A DNA stretch of 58,918 nucleotides from DSUN01 sp035527715 (GTDB lineage: Bacteria; Planctomycetota; PUPC01; DSUN01), in assembly GCA_035527715.1 (NCBI GenBank), contig DATKZY010000051.1, positions 1 to 58,918 of the forward strand, given 5' to 3'. Shown piece after piece: positions 41,268 to 49,899 of the stretch. The position numbers and the translations under genes were made by a program. Every line of letters begins with the position of its first letter. Position 1 is the first letter of the stretch. The notes below the pieces were generated by a model. It saw only the letters and a program-made list of their open reading frames with translations, made no database searches and was not told the origin of the DNA.

Positions 41268-41956
41268 CGGCCTTCCTTGAGCAATCGGGCGGCGAGGGCG
41301 GCCATGTCGCGGGCGATGACGGCGGCGGCGCGTGCGCCCAGGCCGGGCGATGCCTCGACGCGCGGGTCGCGGCCGTAGACGTTGAACGGCTTGACGGCGA
41401 GGTCGCGGCTGAGCTGCGTGAGGTCCACGAGGCCGGGCTCGAAGTGCCACAGGAGCGAGGTCTCCCACATCGCGGCGTGGTCGCTGGTGAAGTTGATCTC
41501 GTTGCCGAAGTCCATGTCGCAGGTGCCGTGGACTTTCATCGCGCCGTCGTAGGCGGCGGCCACGTCGCGCATCATCTGGATTTGCTCGCGCGGCGTGTGG
41601 CCCGTGGTGAGGATGGCGACCTTGAAGCCCACGCGCTCGAGCGAGCGGAGCGTGGCGACGAGCAGCGTGCGCTGCACCTCGGGCTCGCCGATGAAGGTCG
41701 AGTCGTGCTTGTAGCGGGCGGGGTCGGCGCTGCACAGGCCGGGGATGCAGTAGTAGATGGGCGGGTAGACGATGCCGCCGCCGAGCCGCGCGGCCCCGCA
41801 GCACAGCGCGTGCATCTTCAGCGAGTCGTTGCCCAGGGCCAGGTGCTCGCCGTGCCATTCGAGCGACCCGACGGGCACGTAGACCACGGGGCAGGCGGCG
41901 ATCCGCGCCTCGAACTCGTGCGGCAGCAGCCGCTCGTACTGCACCTTCTCCTGCAT
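41264..41956 (-). CDS. Creatininase-family amidohydrolase
   Basis: 230 residues. The PF02633 metal site is present: GSLEWHGEHLALGND gives E33, H35 and D44, and 'HGTCDMDFGNEINFTSDHAAMWETS' supplies the later ligands and the signature E in WETS. No signal peptide, so it is cytoplasmic. The family includes creatinine amidohydrolases, MftE-type peptidases and many proteins of unknown substrate; creatinine is not implied. The sulfatase gene overlaps its stop by 4 bp, so the two are translated together. A link to sulfated or amidated sugars is inferred only from this. Confidence 0.85.
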   Translation of the reverse strand: MQEKVQYERLLPHEFEARIAACPVVYVPVGSLEWHGEHLALGNDSLKMHALCCGAARLGGGIVYPPIYYCIPGLCSADPARYKHDSTFIGEPEVQRTLLVATLRSLERVGFKVAILTTGHTPREQIQMMRDVAAAYDGAMKVHGTCDMDFGNEINFTSDHAAMWETSLLWHFEPGLVDLTQLSRDLAVKPFNVYGRDPRVEASPGLGARAAAVIARDMAALAARLLKEGR

Positions 41957-42017
41957 GGGCGATCACTCCTATGGCCGTGCACGACCGCGACCAGACGGAA
42001 AGCGCTGTATCAAGAGC

Positions 42018-42090
42018 GGATGGATGGAGGACTGGATGAATGGAGGGTTGTCTGACACCCATCCATTCATCCACGCATCCAATCATCCAA
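42018..42090. terminator. Large hairpin after the epimerase-oxidoreductase fusion
   Basis: The arms GGATGAATGG (42034-42043) and CCATTCATCC (42063-42072), with an inner GGGT/ACCC, are surrounded by repeated GGATGGA and CATCC blocks. They lie 6 to 60 bp past the stop of the fusion gene (minus strand). Confidence 0.6.
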
Positions 42091-42095
42091 CCCGT

Positions 42096-43979
42096 TCACT
42101 CCAGCTCTGGCCGCACCTCGACCCATCCGCCGTCGGCTTCGAGGGCGGAGCGGTACATGGCGTCGAGGACGGCCTGGGAGCGGCGGCCTTCGCGGCCGTC
42201 GCTGGTGAGCTTCGCGCCCGCACGCAGGTGGGCGGCGAAGTTGTCCACGTTGTTCAGCCACTCGCTTTCGGTGCGTGCTGGGGCCTTGTTGCCCCAGGCG
42301 TTGTCGAGGAACCAGCGCTCCATCGGCTTGTCGAACGGCCCGCCCGAGGCCTGGATGACGGCGCCCTGCGTGCCGTGGAGCTCGAAGCGGAAGTACCAGG
42401 TCGAGTGCGGATAGCTCGATGTGGCGTAGAGGGTGAGCACGAGGCCATTCTCATAGAGCCAAGTGGCGACGCCCAGGTCCTCGGCCTCGATGGCGTGGTC
42501 CTGCGTCCAGATGTTGCAGCGGACTCGGCTGGGCACGCCGAGGATGAAGGCCAGCTCGTCGAGGTGGTGGATGTTCTGGTTGGAGAGCACGCCGCCGCCG
42601 TCCCATCGGCGGGTGCCGCGCCAGCCGCCGTTGGAGCGGAAGTAGTCCATCGTGCGGAGGATCTTGAGCGAGGCATCGGCGCCGAGGAGGCGGCCGAGGC
42701 AGCCGCTGTCCACGCCGGCCTTGAGCGAGAGCGGCCCGGGTTCCACCCGCCGGCTGAAGTCCACGGCAAGCGTGAGGCCCTTCTTCTCGGCGAGGCGGAT
42801 CATCTGGTCGCAGGCGGCGAGGCTGGCCTCCATGGGCTTGGTGACGAGCACGTGCTTGCCGGCTTCGAGGCAGGCGAGGGCGACGGCGGCGTGGTTGCCG
42901 GTCTCGGTGAGGACGAAGACGGCCTCGACGTCCTTGCGGTCGAGCCAGCGGCGGACGTCGGTCTCGCAGGGCACGCCGCAGACCTCGGCGGTGCGCTTCG
43001 CGCGCTCCTCGACCTTGTCGCAGACGCCGATGAGCCTGGCGCCCGGCGTGTCCTGGACCATCTTCGCGCGGCTGTGGCCCATGCCGAGGCCCACGACGAC
43101 GAAGCGGACGGGGTCGTCGGCCCAGGGGCGGACGACGGCCGCCTTCTTCTTCCCCGTGTCGAAAAGTCCGCCGGGTGCGGCGGTGGGCCAGGCCTTCTGA
43201 ATGACCTCGACGACGCGGCGCGACATCTCGGCGTTGTCCACGCTGCGGTCGGGGTTGTGGGTCTCGGCGCTCACGGGGCCGCGAAGGCCGGCGTTGTCGG
43301 CGGTCTGGAGCACTTCGTCGTAGGGGATGGCCTCGCCGATGCCTGCGACGGCGCCGTGGGCCTTGACGTGGATGAGGCGGGCGCGCTGGGCCATGCGGAT
43401 GAGGAAGGCGCCGAGGTCGCGGCGACGCTCATCGCAGTCCCAGCTCGAATGCACGTCCCACGCGAAGCCCCAGGCGGGCACGCCGAGTGCGTCGAGGACG
43501 GCGAAGCACTCGTCGGGCGTGGTGCCGCAGTTCTCGAAGCCGAGCACGAGGCCCGCCTTCTGCGCGCGGTCGGCGAGGGGCGCGAAGCGGTCGAGGGCCT
43601 TCTGGAGCTGATCGGGCTGCACGGCCAACTGGCCGACTGCGTCGCGCGGCGGCTGCCAGTAGAAGAACGAGCGGACGAGTCGGCAGCCGAGCGCGTCGGC
43701 GGCGCGGACGACGCCCTCGAGCTTGGCCGCCTCGGCCTTCAGGCGCTCGCCCTCGGGCAGGTGTACCTTGGCCAGCGACGACTGAAGGCAGCCGATCTTC
43801 ATCCCGTGCCGGTCGAGGAGCTTTTTCGCCTCTGCCAGCTCATCGGGCGTCAGGTCCTCGAACGCTTTGCGGAACACGCGGCCGCGCAGGTCGCAGTGCT
43901 CGAGGCCCCAGGACCTCAGGATGGGCAGGGTCTCGGGGAAGTCCAGGGCCAACTCATCCGTGAAGATGGAAGGGAACAT
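42096..43979 (-). CDS. Fusion: sugar phosphate isomerase/epimerase + Gfo/Idh/MocA oxidoreductase
   Basis: 627 residues with GAGGAGAGG just before the ATG. Residues 1-265 form a xylose-isomerase-like TIM barrel with metal-site candidates E149 (LGFENCGT), D175/H177 (WDVHSS), H204 (IHVKAHG) and E239 (SAETHN). A 25-residue linker leads to a Gfo/Idh/MocA domain (about 290-627) with GLGMGH at 297-302 and a KP pair at 381-382; the usual CEKP reads VTKP. The two halves are usually separate genes that often lie side by side in planctomycete operons. No signal peptide. A two-step isomerisation and oxidation of the same sugar or cyclitol is the natural reading, but it is inference. Confidence 0.85.
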   Translation of the reverse strand: MFPSIFTDELALDFPETLPILRSWGLEHCDLRGRVFRKAFEDLTPDELAEAKKLLDRHGMKIGCLQSSLAKVHLPEGERLKAEAAKLEGVVRAADALGCRLVRSFFYWQPPRDAVGQLAVQPDQLQKALDRFAPLADRAQKAGLVLGFENCGTTPDECFAVLDALGVPAWGFAWDVHSSWDCDERRRDLGAFLIRMAQRARLIHVKAHGAVAGIGEAIPYDEVLQTADNAGLRGPVSAETHNPDRSVDNAEMSRRVVEVIQKAWPTAAPGGLFDTGKKKAAVVRPWADDPVRFVVVGLGMGHSRAKMVQDTPGARLIGVCDKVEERAKRTAEVCGVPCETDVRRWLDRKDVEAVFVLTETGNHAAVALACLEAGKHVLVTKPMEASLAACDQMIRLAEKKGLTLAVDFSRRVEPGPLSLKAGVDSGCLGRLLGADASLKILRTMDYFRSNGGWRGTRRWDGGGVLSNQNIHHLDELAFILGVPSRVRCNIWTQDHAIEAEDLGVATWLYENGLVLTLYATSSYPHSTWYFRFELHGTQGAVIQASGGPFDKPMERWFLDNAWGNKAPARTESEWLNNVDNFAAHLRAGAKLTSDGREGRRSQAVLDAMYRSALEADGGWVEVRPELE

Positions 43980-44027
43980 GACCTCTCCTCAGCGGGTTGG
44001 TGGAGGGACGCCAGGGGGCGCGGCGGG

Positions 44028-44285
44028 CTACTTGCCGGGGGCTTCGCTGGAGGGCCATCGGAATGGGATGTAGGGGTCGCCGCGGTAGACGATGCCGGGC
44101 ACGACGGGCGCCTTCTCTGCCACGTGGATCGCGGCGAGGCGCCCGCCCACGGCCTCGGGGCCGATCTGCGACTTCACCAGCTCGAGGGCGGCGCGGTCGT
44201 CGGCCGCGATGGCAACCACGTTCTGCGCGACCCGCGTGTTCGTGGCCTTGTCCTCGTAGTACACGGTTATCCGGTAGCGGACCAC
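44028..44285 (-). CDS. Small conserved-looking protein of unknown function
   Basis: 85 residues from a GTG at 44285 with AAGGAG 7 nt upstream. It begins VRYRITVYYEDKATNTRVAQNVVAI, a beta-alpha-beta-like pattern with no membrane segment. It has its own promoter (44357-44385) and lies 48 bp before the fusion gene, so the two are likely cotranscribed. I do not recognise it. It might be a small binding or regulatory protein. Confidence 0.6.
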   Translation of the reverse strand: MVRYRITVYYEDKATNTRVAQNVVAIAADDRAALELVKSQIGPEAVGGRLAAIHVAEKAPVVPGIVYRGDPYIPFRWPSSEAPGK

Positions 44286-44356
44286 GTGCCTGCTCCTTCG
44301 GCTTCGCCCAACCCGCGAAACGCTCCCCGTCCACCATGCCTGTCACCGCGCGCGGC

Positions 44357-44385
44357 ATTGTATCGCATGGCGGGCCGGGGCGCAA
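44357..44385 (-). promoter_or_regulatory. Sigma-70-like promoter of the small gene and the fusion gene
   Basis: On the minus strand TTGCGC (44380-44385) and TACAAT (44357-44362) are 17 bp apart, about 70 bp upstream of the GTG at 44285. Confidence 0.6.
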
Positions 44386-44423
44386 GTGCAGAACTGCCCG
44401 GGGGCGCCCCGCGCCGCGCGGCT

Positions 44424-47400
44424 TCACCGCGCGCGCACCCGCAGGCGGCCCCCACGGGCCGCGACCGTGCCCTCGAGGCGCTGCGGGGCCACGTTCCAGC
44501 CGCGCACCTCCAGGGCGACCGACGCGTCCCCGGGCACGCCGATGCGAACCGACCGCGCCTCCCCGGGCAGAAGCCAGAACCAGTTGTCCGACCACGCCAC
44601 GGCGACCGGCCCGCCGCGCTCCGCGTCCGACGCCTCCAACTGCACCTGAAAGGCGATGACAGCGCCCGTGTTGCGGAGCTCCACGGCCGCCGCGTCTCCC
44701 TCCTGCCGCAGGCGGGCCTCCACCGTGGCCGGCCCCAGGCGGTCGAGGGCCTGGAGCGGGGTGGGCTGCGCCGCTGCGACCAGTGCGGCCAGTTCGCGGT
44801 GGGGCAGACGGCCCAGATAGCCGAGGATGCCTGCGTAGAAGCGGGCAGCGTCGCTCCACGCCGCCAGCTCGCCGCCCGCCGCAAGCTGGAGAACGCGCCC
44901 GTCGCCGTGGCGTCCCTCGACGAGCAGCGGGTGCTCGCGGTCGAGTTCCATCAGCACGGTGTCGGCCTCCCTGGCCTCGAGCGCCGCGCGGGGCCGCAGC
45001 GGCGGACAGAGGCCGAACGCCACGCGGGCCAACGCGGGGTGGTCGGGCACGCGCGCGACGGGCTGGCGGGCGGCGCCCGGCGGCCCCGCGGCCCGAGGGG
45101 TCAAGGGCAGGAGAGGGCCGAGGCAGGAGTCGGCGAGCGCCCGGTCCGCGCCCTCGACGAGCAGGCCGCAGCCCCTCGCCACCTCGGCGGCAACGGCGTC
45201 CAGGGCGTCGTCGGGGAAGTCGGTGAGCGCGGTCGCGCCGTCCACCACGATCACGTCGAAGCCGCCCAACAGGAGAGCCCCCGTGCGGTTGCCCTCCTCC
45301 TCTGGGCGGTCGCGCGGGGCCGCCTCGACGCGTTCGGGCCGCGTGACCTGGATGCCCGTCGCGGCCAGGAAGGCATCGTCGGCCAGCGGGCCGCGGGGCC
45401 GCGCGGTGAGCCAGGCGACGCGCAGCGGACGCGGGTTGGCCCGCCGCGGCGGCGTCACGCCGAACCAGTAGAGGTTCGAGGCGAGCGGCTTGCCCGCCGC
45501 GTCGGCCAGGGCAAGGTGCAGGAAGCAAACCTCGCCGGCGAGCGCCGCCTCCGCGCTCCAGTCGAAGGCGAGCGGGCGCGCCACGACGCCCGCCTCGGCG
45601 TCGAAGCGGCTCTCCCAGAAGGCCAGCGGCTGCATCGAGCGATCGAGCACCAGGGCCACGGCCCAAGCGTTGCGTAGCGCGCCGGGCAGGCTCTCGACAC
45701 AGACCTCGACGTGCAGGCTCTCACCGACGGCGACGGCGGCGGGCGGCGCCTCGCCGCCGAAGTCGGCGAAGATGCTCACGTCGCTCCCGGCCCGGCGCAG
45801 GAAGTAGCAGGCGGGCTTCGGCACGCCGGCAGCGTCCACCAGCGCGGGCGAGGCCGACGGCGCCGGCTCGTTGAGCTGCCAGAAGACCTCGGCGGATGGG
45901 TCGAGACGGCGCCTCTCCGCGGCGTGCCGCAGGGCAACGGCCTGCGCGAGCTGGGCCTTGAGGACGTGCTCGCGGGCGGAATGCGACGGGCCGTAGGGCG
46001 CGGCGGACCGCGCGGCGCCGATTGCCCAGTCGTCGCACGCCGGCCACTCCGGCTCCTCCGCCCCACCGAACAGCGTCGTGAAGGCGGAAGGCGAGGCGAC
46101 GCCCGGCACGTGGAGCAGGCTGGCGCCGCTCCAGTGGGTGAGGCCGGTTGCCGGGTCGGTGCGAGTCGTCCAGAGCTGGGCCGGCCCCGACCTCGGGCTG
46201 TCGCCGAGGAGGCGGCGCTGCGGGTCGAGCCGCTCGCAGAGCGCCGCGGCCTCAGCGGTCAGACGCGGGTCGGGCGCGCCGCCGACCGCGCCGCCGATGC
46301 ACCAGGCGACCAGCGAGGGGTGCGAGCGGATGCGCCGGATCGCCGCCGAGGCGTTGAGGAGATACTCCTCGGCCCCCAGGCCCGCGCCGTCGGCCGTCAG
46401 GGGCAGCTCCTGGAGGACCAGGAAGCCCTGGCGGTCGCACAGGTCGTAGAAGAGGTCGGTCTCGGCCAGGCCGCCGCCCCAGACGCGCAGGGTGTTGAAC
46501 CCGCACTCGCGCGCGCGAGCCAGCAGCGCCTGGTAGCGCGAGGCGTCGAGCCGCAGGGCCGCATCGGCGGGCAGCCACATCACGCCGCGGATGTCGAGGC
46601 CCTGGCCGTTCACGCGCAGGCGGGCAGTGCCCTCGTACGGCGCCGGCTCGATCGAGCGGATGCCGAAGGTCAGCGACGCCTCGTCGGAGACCGCGCCGCC
46701 CTCGAGCTTTGGGCTCGCCGCAAGGCGATAGAGCGGCTGCTCGCCCATGCCGCGCGGCCACCAGAGCTTCGGTCGCGGCACGACGACCTCCGCCTCCACG
46801 CGGCTCGTGTTGTTCCCCTCCACCGTCGCCTTCTGCTCGAACGCTTGTAGTTCCGCCTTCAGGCGGTCCTCTCCGACCGTGCCGACAAGCGTCACGTCGA
46901 GCTTCTCGCTCACGACGCTCACGATCTCGGCGCTCACGCGCAGGCGTGCCGCATCGTCGGTCACCCCGAGCGTCTCGACGGCGAGGTCGCGCAGGAGGCA
47001 CGGCCCGGCGCTCCTCAGGCGCACGGGCTGCCACAGGCCCAGCGGCGGGCAGCCGGCGCGCGCCAGCGCCTGCGCGGTCACGAGCCTGCCGGGCGGCGCC
47101 GGGCGGAACGGCTCGCCCCCCTTCACGAAGTCGGCGGGCGACGCCGTGAGGCGAATGGCCAGCACGTTCCGCGCGCCCAGCTTCGCCGCCAGCGTGGCGT
47201 CGAGCCGCTCCTGCACGAACGGCCCCATGCTGCGGCCGACCCAGCGGCCGTTGAGCCAGGCGTCGGCCTGGTAGGCCGCGCCGTCCAGCTCGACCCACAC
47301 CGAACGCCCCTCCCAGCCGCGCGGAATGTCGAGCTCCCGCCAGTACCACCACTCGGTGTCCACCACGTCGCGCAGTTGCGCTTGGTCGCCCTGTGAGAGG

Positions 47401-49871
47401 CCGAGAGCCGTGTAGACAGAGCCTGGAACGGTCGCCCGCACGGCCTCGGCCTGCGCCTCGGGGACGGCGCGGTGCGCCTCGCGGCCCAGGCCCTCGCCCA
47501 CGGGGAATCCCGCCAGCAGCCACGGGCCGTCCAGGGGCACGGTCTCGACGAGGCGCTCGGGCCTCTCGGCCCTGGCTCGGACGGCGATGCGGTTGTGGAG
47601 CGGCTCGCCCACGCGCGCGATCGCCCAGTCGGCGGGGCCGCTGAGCCACCGCGGGCCGCTCCGCCGCTGCATCTTCAGCTCCAGGCGCCGCACGCCGGGG
47701 ATGGGGACGTACATGCGGCGTGGCTCGCTGTCCCACCGCATCCGCCCGGTCTGGTAGAGCGTGCGGCCGTCGCCGACGACCAGGAACTCGAACGACTCCG
47801 CCCTGGCGCGGGCCTCGGAGACGGACTTCTCGTCCTCGAGGTCGGAGCCGACGACGGCCTCGAAGACCGAGAAGCGGCCGCCGAGGTCGAAGCCGATCTC
47901 GCAGTTCGGGTGGATCCCCAGGCCGCGCGGGAACGTGCGGCCGCCCAGCGTGAGCGGGAAGGCGTTGAAGCTGCGGTCGCGCCCCACGCAGCCCTTCTCG
48001 GGCCGGGTGTGGGTCGGCTCCAGGTCGCTCAGGTACAGCTCGCCGACGCCGTCTGGCGGCGTGCGATACTCGGGCGTGCGGCGGGGGGGGCGGGCGTGGC
48101 GCAGCTTCTCGTCGCCAGTCACGTGCCAGTCGGGGTTGAGGCGCCAGTCGTTGTCGAAGTAGCCGATCGCGAGGGCGGTCTCGGGGCTATAGGTGAGATT
48201 GTCGAAGACCTCAAAGTCGGCCCAGTGAAAGCCATCGAGAATCCCCCAGTCGAACCAGTTGCCGAACCGCCCGATGATCTGGAAGACGCCCCGCCACGTG
48301 GTGCCGGTGAAGAGGGCGACGTAGCGCTTGGGATTCAGCGGGTTGGGGTAGATGAGCTTGAGGCCGAGGTCGTCGCCCTCGAAGCGCTTGTCGCCGAACA
48401 CGATGCTCTTGCCCTCGACGCGGATGGGCAGGCCCGGCATGACGCGGGGCACGAGGCTGTTCGTGGCCGGGTCGCCGACGAGGATGAGGTTGCAGCGCGC
48501 GATGTCGTCGTCGGTGACCTCGGAGTCGGGCTTCATGCGGCACTTGCCGCGCGCCCAGCGGTTCCAGTGGTCGGCGAGGAGCTTCGCCTCGTCGGCGGCC
48601 ACGCGCTTCGCCCGTTCGTCGTCGCCGCTCGCGCCGAAGACGATGACGAAGCTCGACATGAAGGCGTGCTCGACCGGCCCTTCGAGCTCCGGTGTCTTGT
48701 GCAGGCCCTCGGGCTCCTTCGAGGGCAGCCACTTGCCGTCGCGCTTGCGCAGCCGCACCCAACCGTCGTCGGGCACCTTCCCGCGGTACTGCTCCACGCC
48801 ATCCACGCTCGCGCGGATCGGCTGGCCGGGGTCGAAGAGCGGGGCGGCGATGCGGAGCGAGAACTCCTCGAGGTTCTCCGTCTTCACGCGGACGGAGGTC
48901 TTGTCGGTTGCCTCGGCCTCGATTCGAGCGAAGGCGAAGGGCCGCTCGAAGCGGTGGAGGCGGACCCAGTAGGCCCCCGGGTGCCGGCGCCAGGCGGTCT
49001 TGAAGACGACGCGTTTCGGCCAGGGGTCGCGCTTCTGCTCGCGCAGCCACTTGAGCATCTCGGCCACCTTGTCGCCGGGCACACCGTGGCCGGCGCCGGG
49101 CACTTCCACGTAGTGGCAGGGCGCCCCCGCCTTGAGCAGCTCGGCGGCCATCGAGCGGCTGTGGTCGCAGGGCACCACGTTGTCCTTGTCGCCGTGGAGG
49201 GGCATCGAGGGCAGGTTGAGCAGGTTCTCGGCGAAGAAGGCGGGGCTCTCGGTCGCCTCGACCCAGGCCTTCTTCGGGCTCATCCAGGTGGGGTTCTTCT
49301 CGCCCCAGCTCCAGAGCTTCTCCCACACGCGGTGGTCGGCGTTGCCGCACACGGGGCCGAGGGCCGCGAAGAGGTCGGGGAAGTGCACGCCCACCTGCCA
49401 GCTCCCCGACCCGCCCATCGAGAAGCCGTAGAGCACCACGCGGTCGGGGTCAATGCTCAGCCGCGCCTTCACGTCCTCGACCACGCGCACGACGTCCAGC
49501 TCGCCCCAGAGCTTGTAGTCCGTGTTCCCCCGCCCGTCGGGCGAGGCGACCACCCAGTCCTCCAGTTCGCGCGGCGGCCCGCCGATGCGGTGGCCGCCGC
49601 CCAGGCCGTGGAGTTGCACGGCGAGGGGCCACTTCCGCCCTTCCGCATAGTCCTTCGGCAGCCAGAGCGAGTAGGGCTGATCCGTGTCGTCGAGGTCGCA
49701 GTGGTAGTACCACGTGGCAGCCTTGCCGCGCTCGAGGGGTTGGGCAGCGAGGGAGGGCGTCGCAAACAGGGCGACGGCGAGAGCGAGGCCCAACGCCAGC
49801 AACCATGGACGCGTGACGCGTGACGCGTGACGCGCGGTCCCTCGCAGCGATGGCAGACGGGGCTTCCTCAT
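44424..49871 (-). CDS. Giant secreted fusion: esterase + NPCBM-like + degenerate GH2 + amidotransferase-like domain
   Basis: 1815 residues from the ATG at 49871 (GAGGAG close upstream; an ATG at 49886 is possible). After a signal peptide (LLALGLALAVALFATPSLAA), residues about 50-290 form an esterase with LHGLGGG, nucleophile motif GFSMGG and a histidine in GAGHGVPG. A middle region and an NPCBM-like domain (about 610-760, LGIHPNCEIGFDLGG) precede a GH2-type module (about 780-1340) with 'WYWRELDIPRGWEG' and 'RVWGGGLAETDLFYDLCD', as in beta-mannosidase-like enzymes. The acid/base motif (normally W.GNNE) reads WCIGGAVG and the nucleophile motif (SEFG) reads TLFG, so this module should be inactive. 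A ThuA/GATase-like domain and a last beta-sandwich end the protein. Confidence 0.78.
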   Translation of the reverse strand: MRKPRLPSLRGTARHASRVTRPWLLALGLALAVALFATPSLAAQPLERGKAATWYYHCDLDDTDQPYSLWLPKDYAEGRKWPLAVQLHGLGGGHRIGGPPRELEDWVVASPDGRGNTDYKLWGELDVVRVVEDVKARLSIDPDRVVLYGFSMGGSGSWQVGVHFPDLFAALGPVCGNADHRVWEKLWSWGEKNPTWMSPKKAWVEATESPAFFAENLLNLPSMPLHGDKDNVVPCDHSRSMAAELLKAGAPCHYVEVPGAGHGVPGDKVAEMLKWLREQKRDPWPKRVVFKTAWRRHPGAYWVRLHRFERPFAFARIEAEATDKTSVRVKTENLEEFSLRIAAPLFDPGQPIRASVDGVEQYRGKVPDDGWVRLRKRDGKWLPSKEPEGLHKTPELEGPVEHAFMSSFVIVFGASGDDERAKRVAADEAKLLADHWNRWARGKCRMKPDSEVTDDDIARCNLILVGDPATNSLVPRVMPGLPIRVEGKSIVFGDKRFEGDDLGLKLIYPNPLNPKRYVALFTGTTWRGVFQIIGRFGNWFDWGILDGFHWADFEVFDNLTYSPETALAIGYFDNDWRLNPDWHVTGDEKLRHARPPRRTPEYRTPPDGVGELYLSDLEPTHTRPEKGCVGRDRSFNAFPLTLGGRTFPRGLGIHPNCEIGFDLGGRFSVFEAVVGSDLEDEKSVSEARARAESFEFLVVGDGRTLYQTGRMRWDSEPRRMYVPIPGVRRLELKMQRRSGPRWLSGPADWAIARVGEPLHNRIAVRARAERPERLVETVPLDGPWLLAGFPVGEGLGREAHRAVPEAQAEAVRATVPGSVYTALGLSQGDQAQLRDVVDTEWWYWRELDIPRGWEGRSVWVELDGAAYQADAWLNGRWVGRSMGPFVQERLDATLAAKLGARNVLAIRLTASPADFVKGGEPFRPAPPGRLVTAQALARAGCPPLGLWQPVRLRSAGPCLLRDLAVETLGVTDDAARLRVSAEIVSVVSEKLDVTLVGTVGEDRLKAELQAFEQKATVEGNNTSRVEAEVVVPRPKLWWPRGMGEQPLYRLAASPKLEGGAVSDEASLTFGIRSIEPAPYEGTARLRVNGQGLDIRGVMWLPADAALRLDASRYQALLARARECGFNTLRVWGGGLAETDLFYDLCDRQGFLVLQELPLTADGAGLGAEEYLLNASAAIRRIRSHPSLVAWCIGGAVGGAPDPRLTAEAAALCERLDPQRRLLGDSPRSGPAQLWTTRTDPATGLTHWSGASLLHVPGVASPSAFTTLFGGAEEPEWPACDDWAIGAARSAAPYGPSHSAREHVLKAQLAQAVALRHAAERRRLDPSAEVFWQLNEPAPSASPALVDAAGVPKPACYFLRRAGSDVSIFADFGGEAPPAAVAVGESLHVEVCVESLPGALRNAWAVALVLDRSMQPLAFWESRFDAEAGVVARPLAFDWSAEAALAGEVCFLHLALADAAGKPLASNLYWFGVTPPRRANPRPLRVAWLTARPRGPLADDAFLAATGIQVTRPERVEAAPRDRPEEEGNRTGALLLGGFDVIVVDGATALTDFPDDALDAVAAEVARGCGLLVEGADRALADSCLGPLLPLTPRAAGPPGAARQPVARVPDHPALARVAFGLCPPLRPRAALEAREADTVLMELDREHPLLVEGRHGDGRVLQLAAGGELAAWSDAARFYAGILGYLGRLPHRELAALVAAAQPTPLQALDRLGPATVEARLRQEGDAAAVELRNTGAVIAFQVQLEASDAERGGPVAVAWSDNWFWLLPGEARSVRIGVPGDASVALEVRGWNVAPQRLEGTVAARGGRLRVRAR
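46844..46876. repeat. REP-like palindrome inside the fusion gene
   Basis: The core TCCGCCTTCAGGCGGTC matches the intergenic copy at 37176-37206. Here it is read in frame on the minus strand as part of DRLKAELQAFEQ in the GH2-like region. Confidence 0.5.
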
Positions 49872-49899
49872 GCTCTCCTCACGCATCGCGACTCACAAC

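Noticed and set aside
41955..45677. 1240-codon plus-strand open frame over the minus-strand operon
   Set aside because: It is antisense to the creatininase, fusion and GH2-like genes, which show clear families. Long antisense frames are common in DNA with high GC at third positions.
47472..49823. 783-codon plus-strand frame inside the giant fusion gene
   Set aside because: It is antisense to a gene with recognisable esterase and GH2 domains.
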